Shown here: piece by piece, positions 1-8,954 of the stretch | How the letters are laid out: each line of letters opens with the position of its first letter | How positions within the stretch are numbered: the first letter of the stretch is position 1 | From: Caballeronia cordobensis | Lineage (GTDB): Bacteria > Pseudomonadota > Gammaproteobacteria > Burkholderiales > Burkholderiaceae | NCBI RefSeq assembly: GCF_001544575.2 | Contig: NZ_FCNY02000004.1 | Coordinates: forward strand, 62,001 to 126,000 | Length of the DNA stretch: 64,000 nt | Direction of reading: 5' to 3' | Translations under genes and position numbers: made by a program | Notes under the pieces: generated by a model | What the model saw: only the letters and a program-made list of their open reading frames with translations | Database searches by the model: none | What the model was told of the DNA's origin: nothing

Positions 1-1
1 C

Positions 2-2950
2 AAGACGCGCCCGCGCCAGCCGATCAACGGCGTGCTCCTGACGCTCGCCGTGCCCGACCTGCTCGCCGCGACGCCCGCGCGCACCGAAGACATGGCGGCG
101 ACGCTGCGCGCGCGCCTGCACGAGCTGACGGAGGCGTTGCGCACGCGCTTTCCGGTCTACGTGCTGGTCACGAAGACGGACCTGCTCGCGGGCTTCACGG
201 AGTTTTTCGCGGACATGTCGAAGGAAGAGCGCGCGCAGGTCTTCGGCTTCACCTTTCCCTACGATGCGAAGCGCCCGCTCGACGAAGCCGAGTTCGCCGC
301 GCGCATCGACGCGGAACTCGATGCGCTCGAAGCGCGCCTCGTCGCCCGCCTGCCCGACCGGCTGAACGCCGAGCCCGGCCTCGCGCAGCGCGCCGCCATC
401 GTGGGCTTCCCGCAGCAGTTCGCCGCGCTCAAGCCGCTTCTCGCCGAGACCTTGCGCGCGACCTTCATGCAGTCCCGCCACGACGACCTTCCGTTCGTGC
501 GCGGCGTCTATTTCACGAGCGGCACGCAGGAAGGCGCGCCGATCGACCGCGTGATGGGCGCGCTCGCGCGCGCCTTCGGCATCGAGCGCGGCGTGCAGCC
601 CGCGCGTGCGTCGGCGGGGCGCAGCTTCTTTCTGGAACGGCTGCTCACGCAGGTGGTGTTCGCGGAGCAGGGCTTGGCCGGGTCGAACCTGCAATGGTCG
701 CGGCGCAGACATGTCTGGCGGCTCTCGGCGTATGCGGCGATCGCGGCGGCGGGCGCGTGCGTGCTCGCGCTGTGGGGCGTGAGCTATGTGCGCAACGAGA
801 CGTACGTTGCCAGCGTCGACCGGGCCGCGCATGCGGCGCGGCAGGTGGCCGCGGGCACGTCGGCGGCGGGCGCGAGCGTCGCCGCGCTGCTGCCGCTGCT
901 CTCGGCGGTGCGCGATCTCGCCTCGACGCCGCAGGTCGATGCCGCGCATCCGCCGCTCGCGATGCAACTCGGCCTGTGGCAAGGCGCGAAACTCGACGCA
1001 GCCGCCCGCGGCGCGTACGAGCGCCTGCTCACCGATCTGTTTCTGCCGAAGCTCGCGGCGCGCATCGAGGAGCAGGCGCGCGGCGCGAACCCGGCCAATC
1101 CCGGCTACGCGTACGAGTCGCTCAAGGCTTATCTGATGATCAACCAGCCCGATCATCAGGATGCCGATGCACTCAAGACCTGGATCGTCAGCGACTGGGA
1201 TCGCACGCTGCCGCGCGAAGTCGGCAATGCGGAGCGCGCCGCGCTCGCCGCGCATCTCGACACGCTCTTCGCACGCGGCGTCGTGCATCCGAATCTGCCG
1301 TTCGACGAGCGGCTCGTCGCGCATCTGCGTGGCATGCTCGCCACCAGCACGCTCGCGCAGCGCGTGTACGGGCGGGTGAAGCAGCAAGGCGTGGGCGCGG
1401 ACTATCCGGAGTTCACCGTGGCGCGCGCGGGCGGGCCCAACGCGTCGCTCGTGTTCGTGCGATCGAGCGGCAAGCCGCTCACGAGCGGCGTGCCGGGCCT
1501 GTATTCGTTCGACGGCTATCACAAGGCGTTTCTTGCGGCCGTCGATCAGGTCTCGGCGCAGCTTGCCGCCGAAGAGCCGTGGGTGCTCGGCATCCGCGAT
1601 CAGAGCAGCCTGCCGCGCGGCGATCCGGCCGCCATGCAGCGCCTCACCGAAGACGTCCGGCTGTTGTATCTGCAGGACTACGCGCGCACCTGGAGCGACT
1701 TCCTGAACGACGTCCGCATCGTGCGCTCGGACACGCTCGCGCAATCGGTGCAGATCGCGCGCATTCTGTCCGCGCCCGATTCGCCGCTCGCCATGCTCGT
1801 GAAGGCGGCGGCGCGCGAAACCACGCTCGCCGCGAAGCCTGCGACGGAGACGACCGTCGTCGACAAGGCGAGCGACAAGCTCACCGCCGCGCGCGAGCAA
1901 CTGGAGAAGATCATTCGCGGGCCCGATCCCACGCGCATCGCGCCGGTCGCGCCGGGCACGCGTCTGGAAAGCATCGTCGATGACCGCTTCAGCGGGCTGC
2001 GCGCGCTGGTGACGAGCCCCGGCGCCGGCGAGCCCGCGCCCATCGCGCAGACGCTCGCGCTGCTCAACGACATCTACACGTATCTGAGCGCCACCGATCA
2101 GGCGTTGCAGCAGAAAACCGCGCCGCCGCCCTCGGATGCGCCCGCGAAGCTGCGCGCGCAGGCGCCGCGCCTGCCCGAGCCGATCCGCACCGCGCTCCTG
2201 GAACTCGGCAGCCAGGGCGCGGCGCAGACGCAGCAGGCGCGCCGCGTGAATCTCTCGGCGGATCTGAAGGAGTCGATCTCGGCGTTCTGCAAGCGGGCCG
2301 TGAGCGGGCGCTATCCGTTCAATCCGGAATCCGCGCGCGATGTGCCGCCGGAGGACTTCGGCGCGCTCTTCGCGCCCGGCGGCAAGTTCGACGATTTCTT
2401 TCAGAAGAACCTCGCGCCCGACGTCGATATCTCCGCGAAACCCTGGGCCTTCAAGAAGTCCGATTCGTCGGCGGCGCAGATCAGTTCGGCGGGGCTCGCG
2501 CAGTTCGAGCGCGCCGCGACGATCCGCAGCGTGCTCTTTCGCGCGGGCGGCAAGACGCCCGGCCTCGCCTTGCAGTTGAAGCCGCTCGACATGGACCCGA
2601 CGATTCTGTCCTTCACGCTCGACATCGACGGGCAAGTGCTCACCTACGCGCACGGGCCGCAGATCGCCACCGCGATCCAGTGGCCGGGCACGCGCGGCTC
2701 GGGCCGCGTAAGCGTGCAACTGACGCCGCCGCCCGCGGGTGGCGCGGGCAATCTGGTCTTCGAAGGGCCGTGGGCGCTCTTTCGCATGTTCGACCGGCTG
2801 GACGTGCAGCCGACCGCGCAGCCCGAGCGTTTCATCGTGACTTTCGATGTCGAGGGCCGCAAGGCGCGCTTCGAAGTGACGGCGAATAGCGTCGAAAATC
2901 CGTTCCGGCTCGCGGATCTGCGCGCGTTTTCCTGCCCGGAACGCCTATGA
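2..2950 (+). CDS. tssM: Type VI secretion inner-membrane protein TssM (IcmF family), 5'-truncated
   Basis: TssM is the large inner-membrane component of the T6SS membrane complex (TssJ-TssL-TssM), which anchors the contractile tail. The reading frame is open from base 2, so the N-terminus lies outside the window; about 980 residues remain. The visible start keeps the end of the cytoplasmic NTPase-like domain (TKTDLL, a G4-type NKxD variant). A membrane segment follows near bases 720-790 (AYAAIAAAGACVLALWG), then a long periplasmic part with IcmF-related features and the C-terminal region. The stop codon overlaps the start of tagF (ATGA), so the two are translationally coupled. Walker A, if present, is upstream of the window. 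Identification is firm because of family-typical stretches and the tagF neighbour. Confidence 0.93.
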   Translation, partial: KTRPRQPINGVLLTLAVPDLLAATPARTEDMAATLRARLHELTEALRTRFPVYVLVTKTDLLAGFTEFFADMSKEERAQVFGFTFPYDAKRPLDEAEFAARIDAELDALEARLVARLPDRLNAEPGLAQRAAIVGFPQQFAALKPLLAETLRATFMQSRHDDLPFVRGVYFTSGTQEGAPIDRVMGALARAFGIERGVQPARASAGRSFFLERLLTQVVFAEQGLAGSNLQWSRRRHVWRLSAYAAIAAAGACVLALWGVSYVRNETYVASVDRAAHAARQVAAGTSAAGASVAALLPLLSAVRDLASTPQVDAAHPPLAMQLGLWQGAKLDAAARGAYERLLTDLFLPKLAARIEEQARGANPANPGYAYESLKAYLMINQPDHQDADALKTWIVSDWDRTLPREVGNAERAALAAHLDTLFARGVVHPNLPFDERLVAHLRGMLATSTLAQRVYGRVKQQGVGADYPEFTVARAGGPNASLVFVRSSGKPLTSGVPGLYSFDGYHKAFLAAVDQVSAQLAAEEPWVLGIRDQSSLPRGDPAAMQRLTEDVRLLYLQDYARTWSDFLNDVRIVRSDTLAQSVQIARILSAPDSPLAMLVKAAARETTLAAKPATETTVVDKASDKLTAAREQLEKIIRGPDPTRIAPVAPGTRLESIVDDRFSGLRALVTSPGAGEPAPIAQTLALLNDIYTYLSATDQALQQKTAPPPSDAPAKLRAQAPRLPEPIRTALLELGSQGAAQTQQARRVNLSADLKESISAFCKRAVSGRYPFNPESARDVPPEDFGALFAPGGKFDDFFQKNLAPDVDISAKPWAFKKSDSSAAQISSAGLAQFERAATIRSVLFRAGGKTPGLALQLKPLDMDPTILSFTLDIDGQVLTYAHGPQIATAIQWPGTRGSGRVSVQLTPPPAGGAGNLVFEGPWALFRMFDRLDVQPTAQPERFIVTFDVEGRKARFEVTANSVENPFRLADLRAFSCPERL

Positions 2951-3669
2951 GCGACGCCCCGGACGCAACGCTCAGCGGCGGCGATGCAGGGATCGCCGGC
3001 TGGTACGGCAAGCTGCCCTCGCTCGGCGATTTCGCCGCGCGAAGGCTGCCGGACGCCTTCGTCGCGCCATGGGACGCCTGGCTCGCGCGGCGGGTTGGCG
3101 AAACGCGGCGCGCGCTCGGCCCGGCCTGGCTCGACCTCTATCTCACCTGCCCGGTGTGGCGCTTTTTCGCGATGCCGGGCGCGATTGCGCCGACGCTCGC
3201 GTCGTGCTGGACCGGCGTGGTGATGGCGTCGGTGGACCGCGTCGGGCGGCATTTTCCCTTGACGGTCGCGGCCTCGCCGCCCTGTGCGCCAGCGACAGGC
3301 GCGGAAGTCGCCGCGCTGTGGCGATGGCTGTCGGCGATCGAGGGCGTGGCGCTTGCCGCGCTCGACTTCGATCACGGCATCGAGCGGCTGGACGCGCAAC
3401 TCGCCGCGTTGCCGATGCCGATGCCCGCGCCGTCATGCGCCGACGCGCTCGACGAACCGTGCATCGTGCAGTCCGCCGATACGCTTGCCGATACGCTCGC
3501 GCACGCCTTCGCGCCGCTCTGGCAGGCGGGCGTGCGCGGCACGAGCCTGTGGACCTCGGCGCAGGCCCAGCGCGAAGCGTCCGACGCGTCCGCCTTCACC
3601 GTCTGGCCGGTGCGCGGCTTGCCGGACACCGCGCTATTCACCGCGCTGCTGCGAGGCTGTGGATCATGA
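2947..3669 (+). CDS. tagF: Type VI secretion-associated protein TagF (DUF2094/ImpM family)
   Basis: TagF-family proteins are cytoplasmic modulators of T6SS activity; in Pseudomonas TagF represses firing post-translationally alongside the PpkA/PppA phosphorylation pathway. The 240-residue product begins with the family hallmark GWYGKLPSLGDF near residues 15-26, followed by the W-D-xWL segment and a C-terminal SLWTS motif. Its start overlaps the tssM stop and its stop overlaps the kinase start, so the three genes form one coupled unit. Length is usual for a stand-alone TagF; there is no fused PppA phosphatase domain, which some lineages carry. Confidence 0.92.
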   Translation: MSDAPDATLSGGDAGIAGWYGKLPSLGDFAARRLPDAFVAPWDAWLARRVGETRRALGPAWLDLYLTCPVWRFFAMPGAIAPTLASCWTGVVMASVDRVGRHFPLTVAASPPCAPATGAEVAALWRWLSAIEGVALAALDFDHGIERLDAQLAALPMPMPAPSCADALDEPCIVQSADTLADTLAHAFAPLWQAGVRGTSLWTSAQAQREASDASAFTVWPVRGLPDTALFTALLRGCGS

Positions 3670-5423
3670 ACGCGCCACGCGGGCTTCCAGACAACGACGA
3701 CAAGACCGTGATCGTGAGCGGCGCGCCGGGCGCGTCTGCATCGTTCGTCACGCACAACGTCCTGCCCGCGGGCACGCGGCTCGGCGAGTTCGAGATCGTC
3801 GGGCTGATCGGCGAAGGCGGCTTCGGCATCGTCTATCTGGCCTTCGATACCTCGCTCGACCGCCACGTCGCGCTCAAGGAATACATGCCTTCGGCGCTCG
3901 CGGCGCGTATCGGCGCGACGCAGGTGCAGGTCAAATCCGCGCGCTACGAGACCATGTTCCGCGCGGGACTCAAGAGCTTCATCAACGACGAAGCCCGGCT
4001 GCTCGCGCGCTTCGATCATCAGTCGCTCGTGAAGGTGTACCGCTTCTGGGAAGCCAACGGCACCGCCTACATGGTGATGCCGTACTACAAGGGCGTGACG
4101 CTCAGGGACGCGCTCAAGGCCATGCCAAGGCCGCCCGACGAAGCCTGGCTGCGCGCGCTGCTCACACCGCTCGTCGATGCGCTCGCCGTGCTGCATGCGG
4201 CGAACTGCTTTCACCGCGATATCGCGCCGGACAACATCATCCTGCTGGAAGACGGCCATCGGCCCGTGCTGCTCGATTTCGGCGCGGCGCGGCGCGTGAT
4301 CGGCGACATGACGCAGGCGCTCACCGTCATCCTCAAACCGGGCTACGCGCCGATCGAACAGTACGCCGAAGTGCCGTCGCTCAGACAGGGGCCGTGGACG
4401 GATCATTACGCGCTCGCCGCCCTCGTCTATTTCGCGATCACCGGCAAGACGCCGCCGCCCTCCGTCGGTCGGATGGTGAAGGACAGCTATCAGCCGCTCG
4501 CGAAGCTCGCGGCGGGGCGCTACTCGGAGCGCTTTCTGAAGGCGATCGATCACGCCCTCGCGGTGCAGCCCGCGCATCGGCCGCAAACGGATCAGGCGTT
4601 CGCCGCCGAACTCGGCATCTCGCTCGACGATGCGTCCGCCGGCCGGACGGCGCGCGGCGACATGGGCGGCGCGGCAGCGCTCGCGCGGCGGCGCATCGGC
4701 TGGACGCTCGCCGCGGCGTGCGGGCTCGCCGCGGCGGCCGCACTCGGCTTCTTCGCGCCGAAGCTGCTGCCGCGCGCGCCCGTTTCCGCCGATGCCGGTC
4801 ACGCGGCGAGCGCGCCGGCTCCGATCGCGAGCCCTCCCGCCGCCGCCATAAGCGCACCCAGCGCACCCAGCGCGCCTCAACCGCCCGCGCTGCCGCCCTA
4901 CTCGCCCGCCGACGAGTTCGCGCGCATCGTATCCCTCGCGGACCCGTCCTTCGCCGTGAAGGCGGAGGTGCCGCTCGCGCGCGCCGTCGCCGGTCATGAC
5001 CGGCTGCGCTTTACCCTCACGAGCAATCGCGACGGCTATGTGTACGTGTTCGCCGTTGATCCGGCGAATCAGTATGTGCAGCTCTTTCCGAACGAGCTCG
5101 ACCGCGACAACCGCATCGGCGCGAACAAGCGCCTCGTGCTGCCGCGCCCGAGCTGGCCGATGGAAGCGGGCGAGCCCGCCGGCGCGAATCATTTCCTCGC
5201 GATCGTGTCGAGCGCGCCGCGCGACTTCTCCGCGCTCGCCCTGACGCACGACTCCGCGTTCGCGAGCCTGTCGCCCGACGCGCAGAACGCGGCGGCGGCA
5301 GCGCGCACGCTCACCGCGTCGCCGTTCGCGGGCGTGCCGTCGTGTGGCAGCGCCGCGCCGTCCTGCCCGGTCGCGTATGGCGCGGCGGCCTTCAAAATCG
5401 ATGTCGTCCGTTCGTCTAGGTAG
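3666..5423 (+). CDS. T6SS-linked membrane Ser/Thr protein kinase with C-terminal DUF4384-like domain
   Basis: A Hanks-type kinase of 585 residues. It shows a Gly-rich loop (IGEGGFGIVY), the ATP-binding Lys71 (VALKEY), the catalytic loop HRDIAPDN with Asp185 and the DFG Asp204. A proline/alanine-rich linker surrounds one membrane helix around residues 340-360. The periplasmic C-terminus has a DUF4384-like segment (LRFTLTSNRDGYVYVF...LFPN). The start codon overlaps the tagF stop (ATGA). By position it should play the PpkA role, phosphorylating a T6SS component such as Fha, but PpkA of Pseudomonas carries a von Willebrand A domain instead. The periplasmic domain suggests sensing of an envelope signal, which is inference. 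No PppA phosphatase gene is visible here. Confidence 0.88.
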   Translation: MNAPRGLPDNDDKTVIVSGAPGASASFVTHNVLPAGTRLGEFEIVGLIGEGGFGIVYLAFDTSLDRHVALKEYMPSALAARIGATQVQVKSARYETMFRAGLKSFINDEARLLARFDHQSLVKVYRFWEANGTAYMVMPYYKGVTLRDALKAMPRPPDEAWLRALLTPLVDALAVLHAANCFHRDIAPDNIILLEDGHRPVLLDFGAARRVIGDMTQALTVILKPGYAPIEQYAEVPSLRQGPWTDHYALAALVYFAITGKTPPPSVGRMVKDSYQPLAKLAAGRYSERFLKAIDHALAVQPAHRPQTDQAFAAELGISLDDASAGRTARGDMGGAAALARRRIGWTLAAACGLAAAAALGFFAPKLLPRAPVSADAGHAASAPAPIASPPAAAISAPSAPSAPQPPALPPYSPADEFARIVSLADPSFAVKAEVPLARAVAGHDRLRFTLTSNRDGYVYVFAVDPANQYVQLFPNELDRDNRIGANKRLVLPRPSWPMEAGEPAGANHFLAIVSSAPRDFSALALTHDSAFASLSPDAQNAAAAARTLTASPFAGVPSCGSAAPSCPVAYGAAAFKIDVVRSSR

Positions 5424-5460
5424 CGGCTATCGACAGGCTTTGCGGCCGGACGAGGACATC

Positions 5461-7278
5461 ATGGCATCACGAGCATGCGGCAATTCCCTTGCAGTCGCGG
5501 TTTCTCTGGCGCGCGCCGAACCCGTCACGCGCGCCGCGCTCGCGCTGTCCGCCGCGCTGCTCGCGGGTGCGCTCGCCAGCTGCGCGGCTTCGCCGCCGGG
5601 CGCGCCGCAGACCGCAGCCGCGCGCGCCGTCATGCCGCCCGGCGGCGAAGCGGCCGATGCGCCGTCCATCGTGAGCGCGGCGGGATCGGGACCGGAGCCG
5701 GGCATCGTCAGTCCGCTGCCCGCGAGTCCGTCCGCGTCGCTTGGGGGAACCGCGGCGGCTTTCGCCACGAAGAACGCGCTCTATTCGCCCGTGCCCTTTT
5801 CCAGCGTGCCGGGCTGGGCGAGCGATGACGTCGCGCAATCCTGGGATGCGTTCCGGCGCGGCTGCTCGGTGCTGGGCGGCAAGCCCGCGTGGGCGGCGTC
5901 GTGCGCGGCGGCGCGCGGTATCGACGCGAACGACGGGCGAGCCGTGCGCCGTTTCTTCGAGGACAACTTCACCGTCTACCAGATCCGCAACGTCGACAAA
6001 AGCGCGCGCGGCGTGCTCACCGGTTACTACGAGCCGGTTCTGCGCGGCAACCGCAAGTACGGCGCGCCCTACGTCTATCCGGTCTATGGCACGCCGCGCG
6101 ACATGCTGTTCCTCGATGTGCGCCGTCTGCCGCCGAACGCGCGCAGCGAGCCGGTCATGGCGCGCATCGAAGGGCGCACGGTGACGCCGCTCGCGACGCT
6201 TTCCACCGGTAATGCGAAAGGCGTGTACGCGCTCGCGCTCGGCAACAGCGTGCCCGATATCCGCGACAAGAAGCTGCGGCTGCGTCTCGAAGGCAATCGG
6301 ATCGTGCCGTATTACTCGCGCGCGCAGATCGAGCGCGGGCGCATCGACGCGCCGGTGCTCGCGTATGTCGCCGACCCGGCGATGCTCTATGCGATGCAGT
6401 TGCAGGGCGCGGGCAAGATCGTGCTGCCCGATGGCGTGAGCGTCATCCGGCTGGCCTATGCCGAGCAGAACGGCTTCGCGTTCAATCCGCCCGTCGCCAG
6501 CGCATCGGGCAAGGGCCGCAAGGTGCTCGTGCGCGGCGTGGAACTCGATCTGGACGAAGGCGGTGCGAGCACGCAGTCCGTGTCAGCCGACAGCGACACG
6601 CCGCAGTCTTCGCTCCTGCGCGGCGTGGGCGATGCAAGTTCGGCCGACGCGCCGCCCGAGTCGCCTCTGCTGCGCGGCTTCAATCTCGCGCCAGGCGCGA
6701 CGCCCGGCGTGCGGCCGGCGCGCGTGAGCACATCGGCGGCGGCGAGTCCGCCAAGGCCCGTCACGCCCGTCACGTCCGCGCCGCCCGTCACGCCCGCAAC
6801 ACCGCTGGCCAGCGCGCCGCCGCTTACCGCCGCCTTTGCCGCTTCAGACCCGAGCTACGTGTTCTTCCGGACCATCCCCGATTCGCCCGCCGGGCCGATC
6901 GGCGCGCTGGGCGTGCCACTGTCGCCGGAACGCTCCGCCGCCGTCGATCCGCGCACGACGCCGCTCGGCGCGCCGGTGTTCATCAACGCGAGCGATGGCG
7001 CGGCGAATGGCTCGCCGTTCACGCGTCTTTTGATGGCGCAGGACGCGGGCGGCGCGATTCGCGGCGCCGTGCGCGCCGACTATTTCTTCGGCACCGGCGA
7101 GCAGGCGCAACAAAGGGCCAGCCGCGTGAAGCAGCCGACGCAAATGTGGGTGCTGCTGCCCAAAGGCCTGCGCATCTCGGCGAAGGAATCGGGCGTGCGC
7201 GTGCGCGGCGGGCCGTCGATGCCGAGCGCGGATTGCGTCGTGAGCGACCCGGAACTGTGCGTGGACGATGCGCAGTAA
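5461..7278 (+). CDS. mltA: Membrane-bound lytic murein transglycosylase A (MltA) with long low-complexity insert
   Basis: MltA cleaves peptidoglycan glycan strands to 1,6-anhydro products in the periplasm. The start at 5461 gives 605 residues and a lipoprotein signal ending in LASC (Cys41); open frame continues upstream of it. The MltA domain is seen in GVLTGYYEPVLRG and YVYPVYGTP; the 3D-type barrel ends in LLMAQDAGGAIRG, whose Asp528 matches the catalytic Asp of MltA, then WVLLP. Between about residues 345 and 460 lies a Pro/Ala/Ser/Val-rich segment with repeated LLRG words, far longer than in compact MltA proteins. It directly follows the T6SS kinase; this may be chance or a cell-wall remodelling link. 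MltA is normally a housekeeping gene, so function is confident. Confidence 0.9.
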   Translation: MASRACGNSLAVAVSLARAEPVTRAALALSAALLAGALASCAASPPGAPQTAAARAVMPPGGEAADAPSIVSAAGSGPEPGIVSPLPASPSASLGGTAAAFATKNALYSPVPFSSVPGWASDDVAQSWDAFRRGCSVLGGKPAWAASCAAARGIDANDGRAVRRFFEDNFTVYQIRNVDKSARGVLTGYYEPVLRGNRKYGAPYVYPVYGTPRDMLFLDVRRLPPNARSEPVMARIEGRTVTPLATLSTGNAKGVYALALGNSVPDIRDKKLRLRLEGNRIVPYYSRAQIERGRIDAPVLAYVADPAMLYAMQLQGAGKIVLPDGVSVIRLAYAEQNGFAFNPPVASASGKGRKVLVRGVELDLDEGGASTQSVSADSDTPQSSLLRGVGDASSADAPPESPLLRGFNLAPGATPGVRPARVSTSAAASPPRPVTPVTSAPPVTPATPLASAPPLTAAFAASDPSYVFFRTIPDSPAGPIGALGVPLSPERSAAVDPRTTPLGAPVFINASDGAANGSPFTRLLMAQDAGGAIRGAVRADYFFGTGEQAQQRASRVKQPTQMWVLLPKGLRISAKESGVRVRGGPSMPSADCVVSDPELCVDDAQ

Positions 7279-7308
7279 ATGCGGTGCGCCGCCCGTCACG
7301 GAGAAAGT

Positions 7309-8076
7309 ATGAATACACGATCCATGAGCGCGCCGAACGTGCTCGTCTGCCTGCCGACGCATCACGACGACGTGCACATCAACTTCGCCTTCTCGCTGAT
7401 GGAGACGGCGCGCGCGCTCAGCGACGCGGGCTGCGGTTTCCAGACGATGCACGTCGGCTCGTCGCATGTCATTCGCGCGCGCAACTTCTTCGCGAGCTAC
7501 TTCGTCGCGCATGCCGAGTTTTCGCATCTGCTCTTTCTCGACACGGACATGCAGTTTCCGCCGCAAGCGGTGATCAAGCTGCTCGCTGCCGGGAAGTGCG
7601 TGGCCGGCGTCGCGTATCCGTACCGGCGCATGAATCTGGACAAGCGCATCGGCGATTCGGATCAGGGGCTCACGCTGCGCGAATGGCTCGAAAAACATGC
7701 CGACTATACGGTGCGCCTCAAGACCTCCGGCGATGGCCGCGCGAGCGTGACGGACGGCCTCGTGGAAGCGGAGCACGTCGGCACCGGCATTTTTCTCGCG
7801 CGGCGCGATGCGTTCGAGGCCGCGAAGCCGTTCGCGCAATGCTACGAGCCGCCCGAGCAATACCGCGACGCGCTGCCCGATGCGCGCTTCTACGGCTTTT
7901 TCGACAGCATCGAAGAAGAAGGCCGCTATCTCTCCGAAGACCTGTCCTTCTGCCGGCGCGTACGTCTCGGCGGCGCATCGGTGTGGGCGCTGGTCGATCA
8001 GACGGTCGTGCACTACGGCGCGTCGGAAGTGGCCGGGCAATATCTGCGCGCGTTGCGCATGCGTGCCAGCGTCTGA
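7309..8076 (+). CDS. Glycosyltransferase-like protein (GT-A fold, family 2-like)
   Basis: The 255-residue product opens with a Rossmann-like strand (VLVCLPTHHDD) and carries a DxD-type signature in LLFLDTDMQFP, as in metal- and nucleotide-sugar-binding GT-A enzymes. A second acidic motif (YLSEDLSFCRR) resembles the ED of family 2 catalytic regions. The start at 7309 was chosen over an in-frame ATG 30 bases upstream because GGAGAAAG precedes it at good spacing. No signal peptide or membrane segment is visible, so it is cytoplasmic. It converges on another glycosyltransferase-like gene 22 bases downstream. Donor and acceptor are unknown. Confidence 0.65.
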   Translation: MNTRSMSAPNVLVCLPTHHDDVHINFAFSLMETARALSDAGCGFQTMHVGSSHVIRARNFFASYFVAHAEFSHLLFLDTDMQFPPQAVIKLLAAGKCVAGVAYPYRRMNLDKRIGDSDQGLTLREWLEKHADYTVRLKTSGDGRASVTDGLVEAEHVGTGIFLARRDAFEAAKPFAQCYEPPEQYRDALPDARFYGFFDSIEEEGRYLSEDLSFCRRVRLGGASVWALVDQTVVHYGASEVAGQYLRALRMRASV

Positions 8077-8098
8077 TGCTCGGGGTTAAAGCTCAGGA

Positions 8099-8929
8099 TC
8101 AGGCGAGCGCGGCGCGCAGATAGTCCGCCGCGCGGCGCGATTGCATCTCCATGAAACCCGCGTGCGCGAGCCGTTCGCGTTCGTCTAAGGATGCGACGAG
8201 CGCGGCGGCGCGTTCGGGCAGCGCGTCGTAATCGGCGAAGGCGATCGCGTGCGCAAGCGGCGCTTCATCGTTCGCATTCGCACAGCGCTCGCTCAGGACC
8301 GCGCATCCGTTCGCGAGCAGATATGAAACCCGCACCATCTCGAACACGCCATCCGCGCGGCCATGCACGTTGAACAGCAACTTCGCGCGCGCGATGAGCC
8401 GGTCGCGGGCGCGGCCGTACACGCCGAACGCGGCGACGATGCCGATGCCCGCGGCATGCATGCGCTCGATCACCCGCGCGCGCCGCGGGCACAGCGAGCC
8501 GATGAACAGCACGTCGATATCGCGCGGCTCGGCGAAACGGATGCGCGTGAGTTCCGGCACGTATCCGACCGGCACTACGCGCTCGACGCGCACGCCCAGC
8601 GCCGCGAAGGCGCGCGCGTTGGCGGCGTCGTAGTCCCACACGGCATGACGGCGTAGGAGCGCGAGGAATGGCGGCGTGATCCACGGCGAACCCGCGTGGA
8701 CCTGTTCGAGGTTGTAGAGAATCGCATCGGGCGCGAGCGTCAACGAATAGTGCGGCAGCAGATTCGAGCCGAGCACGATGTGACGCCGCCCGTCGAGCCA
8801 TCCTTCGCGCGTCATCACGCTGTCGTGGCCAAGCGCGAGCAGCGCGTAATGCAGCGACTCGGCCACTTCATGGAAAGCGGCGGAATGCACGTAGCCCGGC
8901 GGCGAAACCACGGTGACGGCGAATTTCAT
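8099..8929 (-). CDS. Glycosyltransferase-like protein (GT-B-like), hypothetical
   Basis: The 276-residue protein starts with VTVVSPPGYVHSAAFHEVAESLHYAL, the kind of nucleotide-binding N-terminal strand and helix seen in GT-B glycosyltransferases. It ends with a region resembling their C-terminal half (FNVHGRADGVFEMVRVSYLLANGCAVLSE), including the Glu and small residues around the donor site. Length is at the short end for GT-B enzymes. No membrane segment or signal peptide is visible. It is convergent with the preceding glycosyltransferase-like gene, so the pair may modify the same glycan. Function is inferred from fold-level similarity only. Confidence 0.5.
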   Translation of the reverse strand: MKFAVTVVSPPGYVHSAAFHEVAESLHYALLALGHDSVMTREGWLDGRRHIVLGSNLLPHYSLTLAPDAILYNLEQVHAGSPWITPPFLALLRRHAVWDYDAANARAFAALGVRVERVVPVGYVPELTRIRFAEPRDIDVLFIGSLCPRRARVIERMHAAGIGIVAAFGVYGRARDRLIARAKLLFNVHGRADGVFEMVRVSYLLANGCAVLSERCANANDEAPLAHAIAFADYDALPERAAALVASLDERERLAHAGFMEMQSRRAADYLRAALA

Positions 8930-8954
8930 CGGATCGATCGATGCACGTGAAGCG

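Noticed and set aside
3372-5249. Long minus-strand frame opposite tagF and the kinase
   Set aside because: Composition is Arg/Glu/His-rich, as in antisense frames of GC-rich genes; the plus-strand genes have catalytic motifs.
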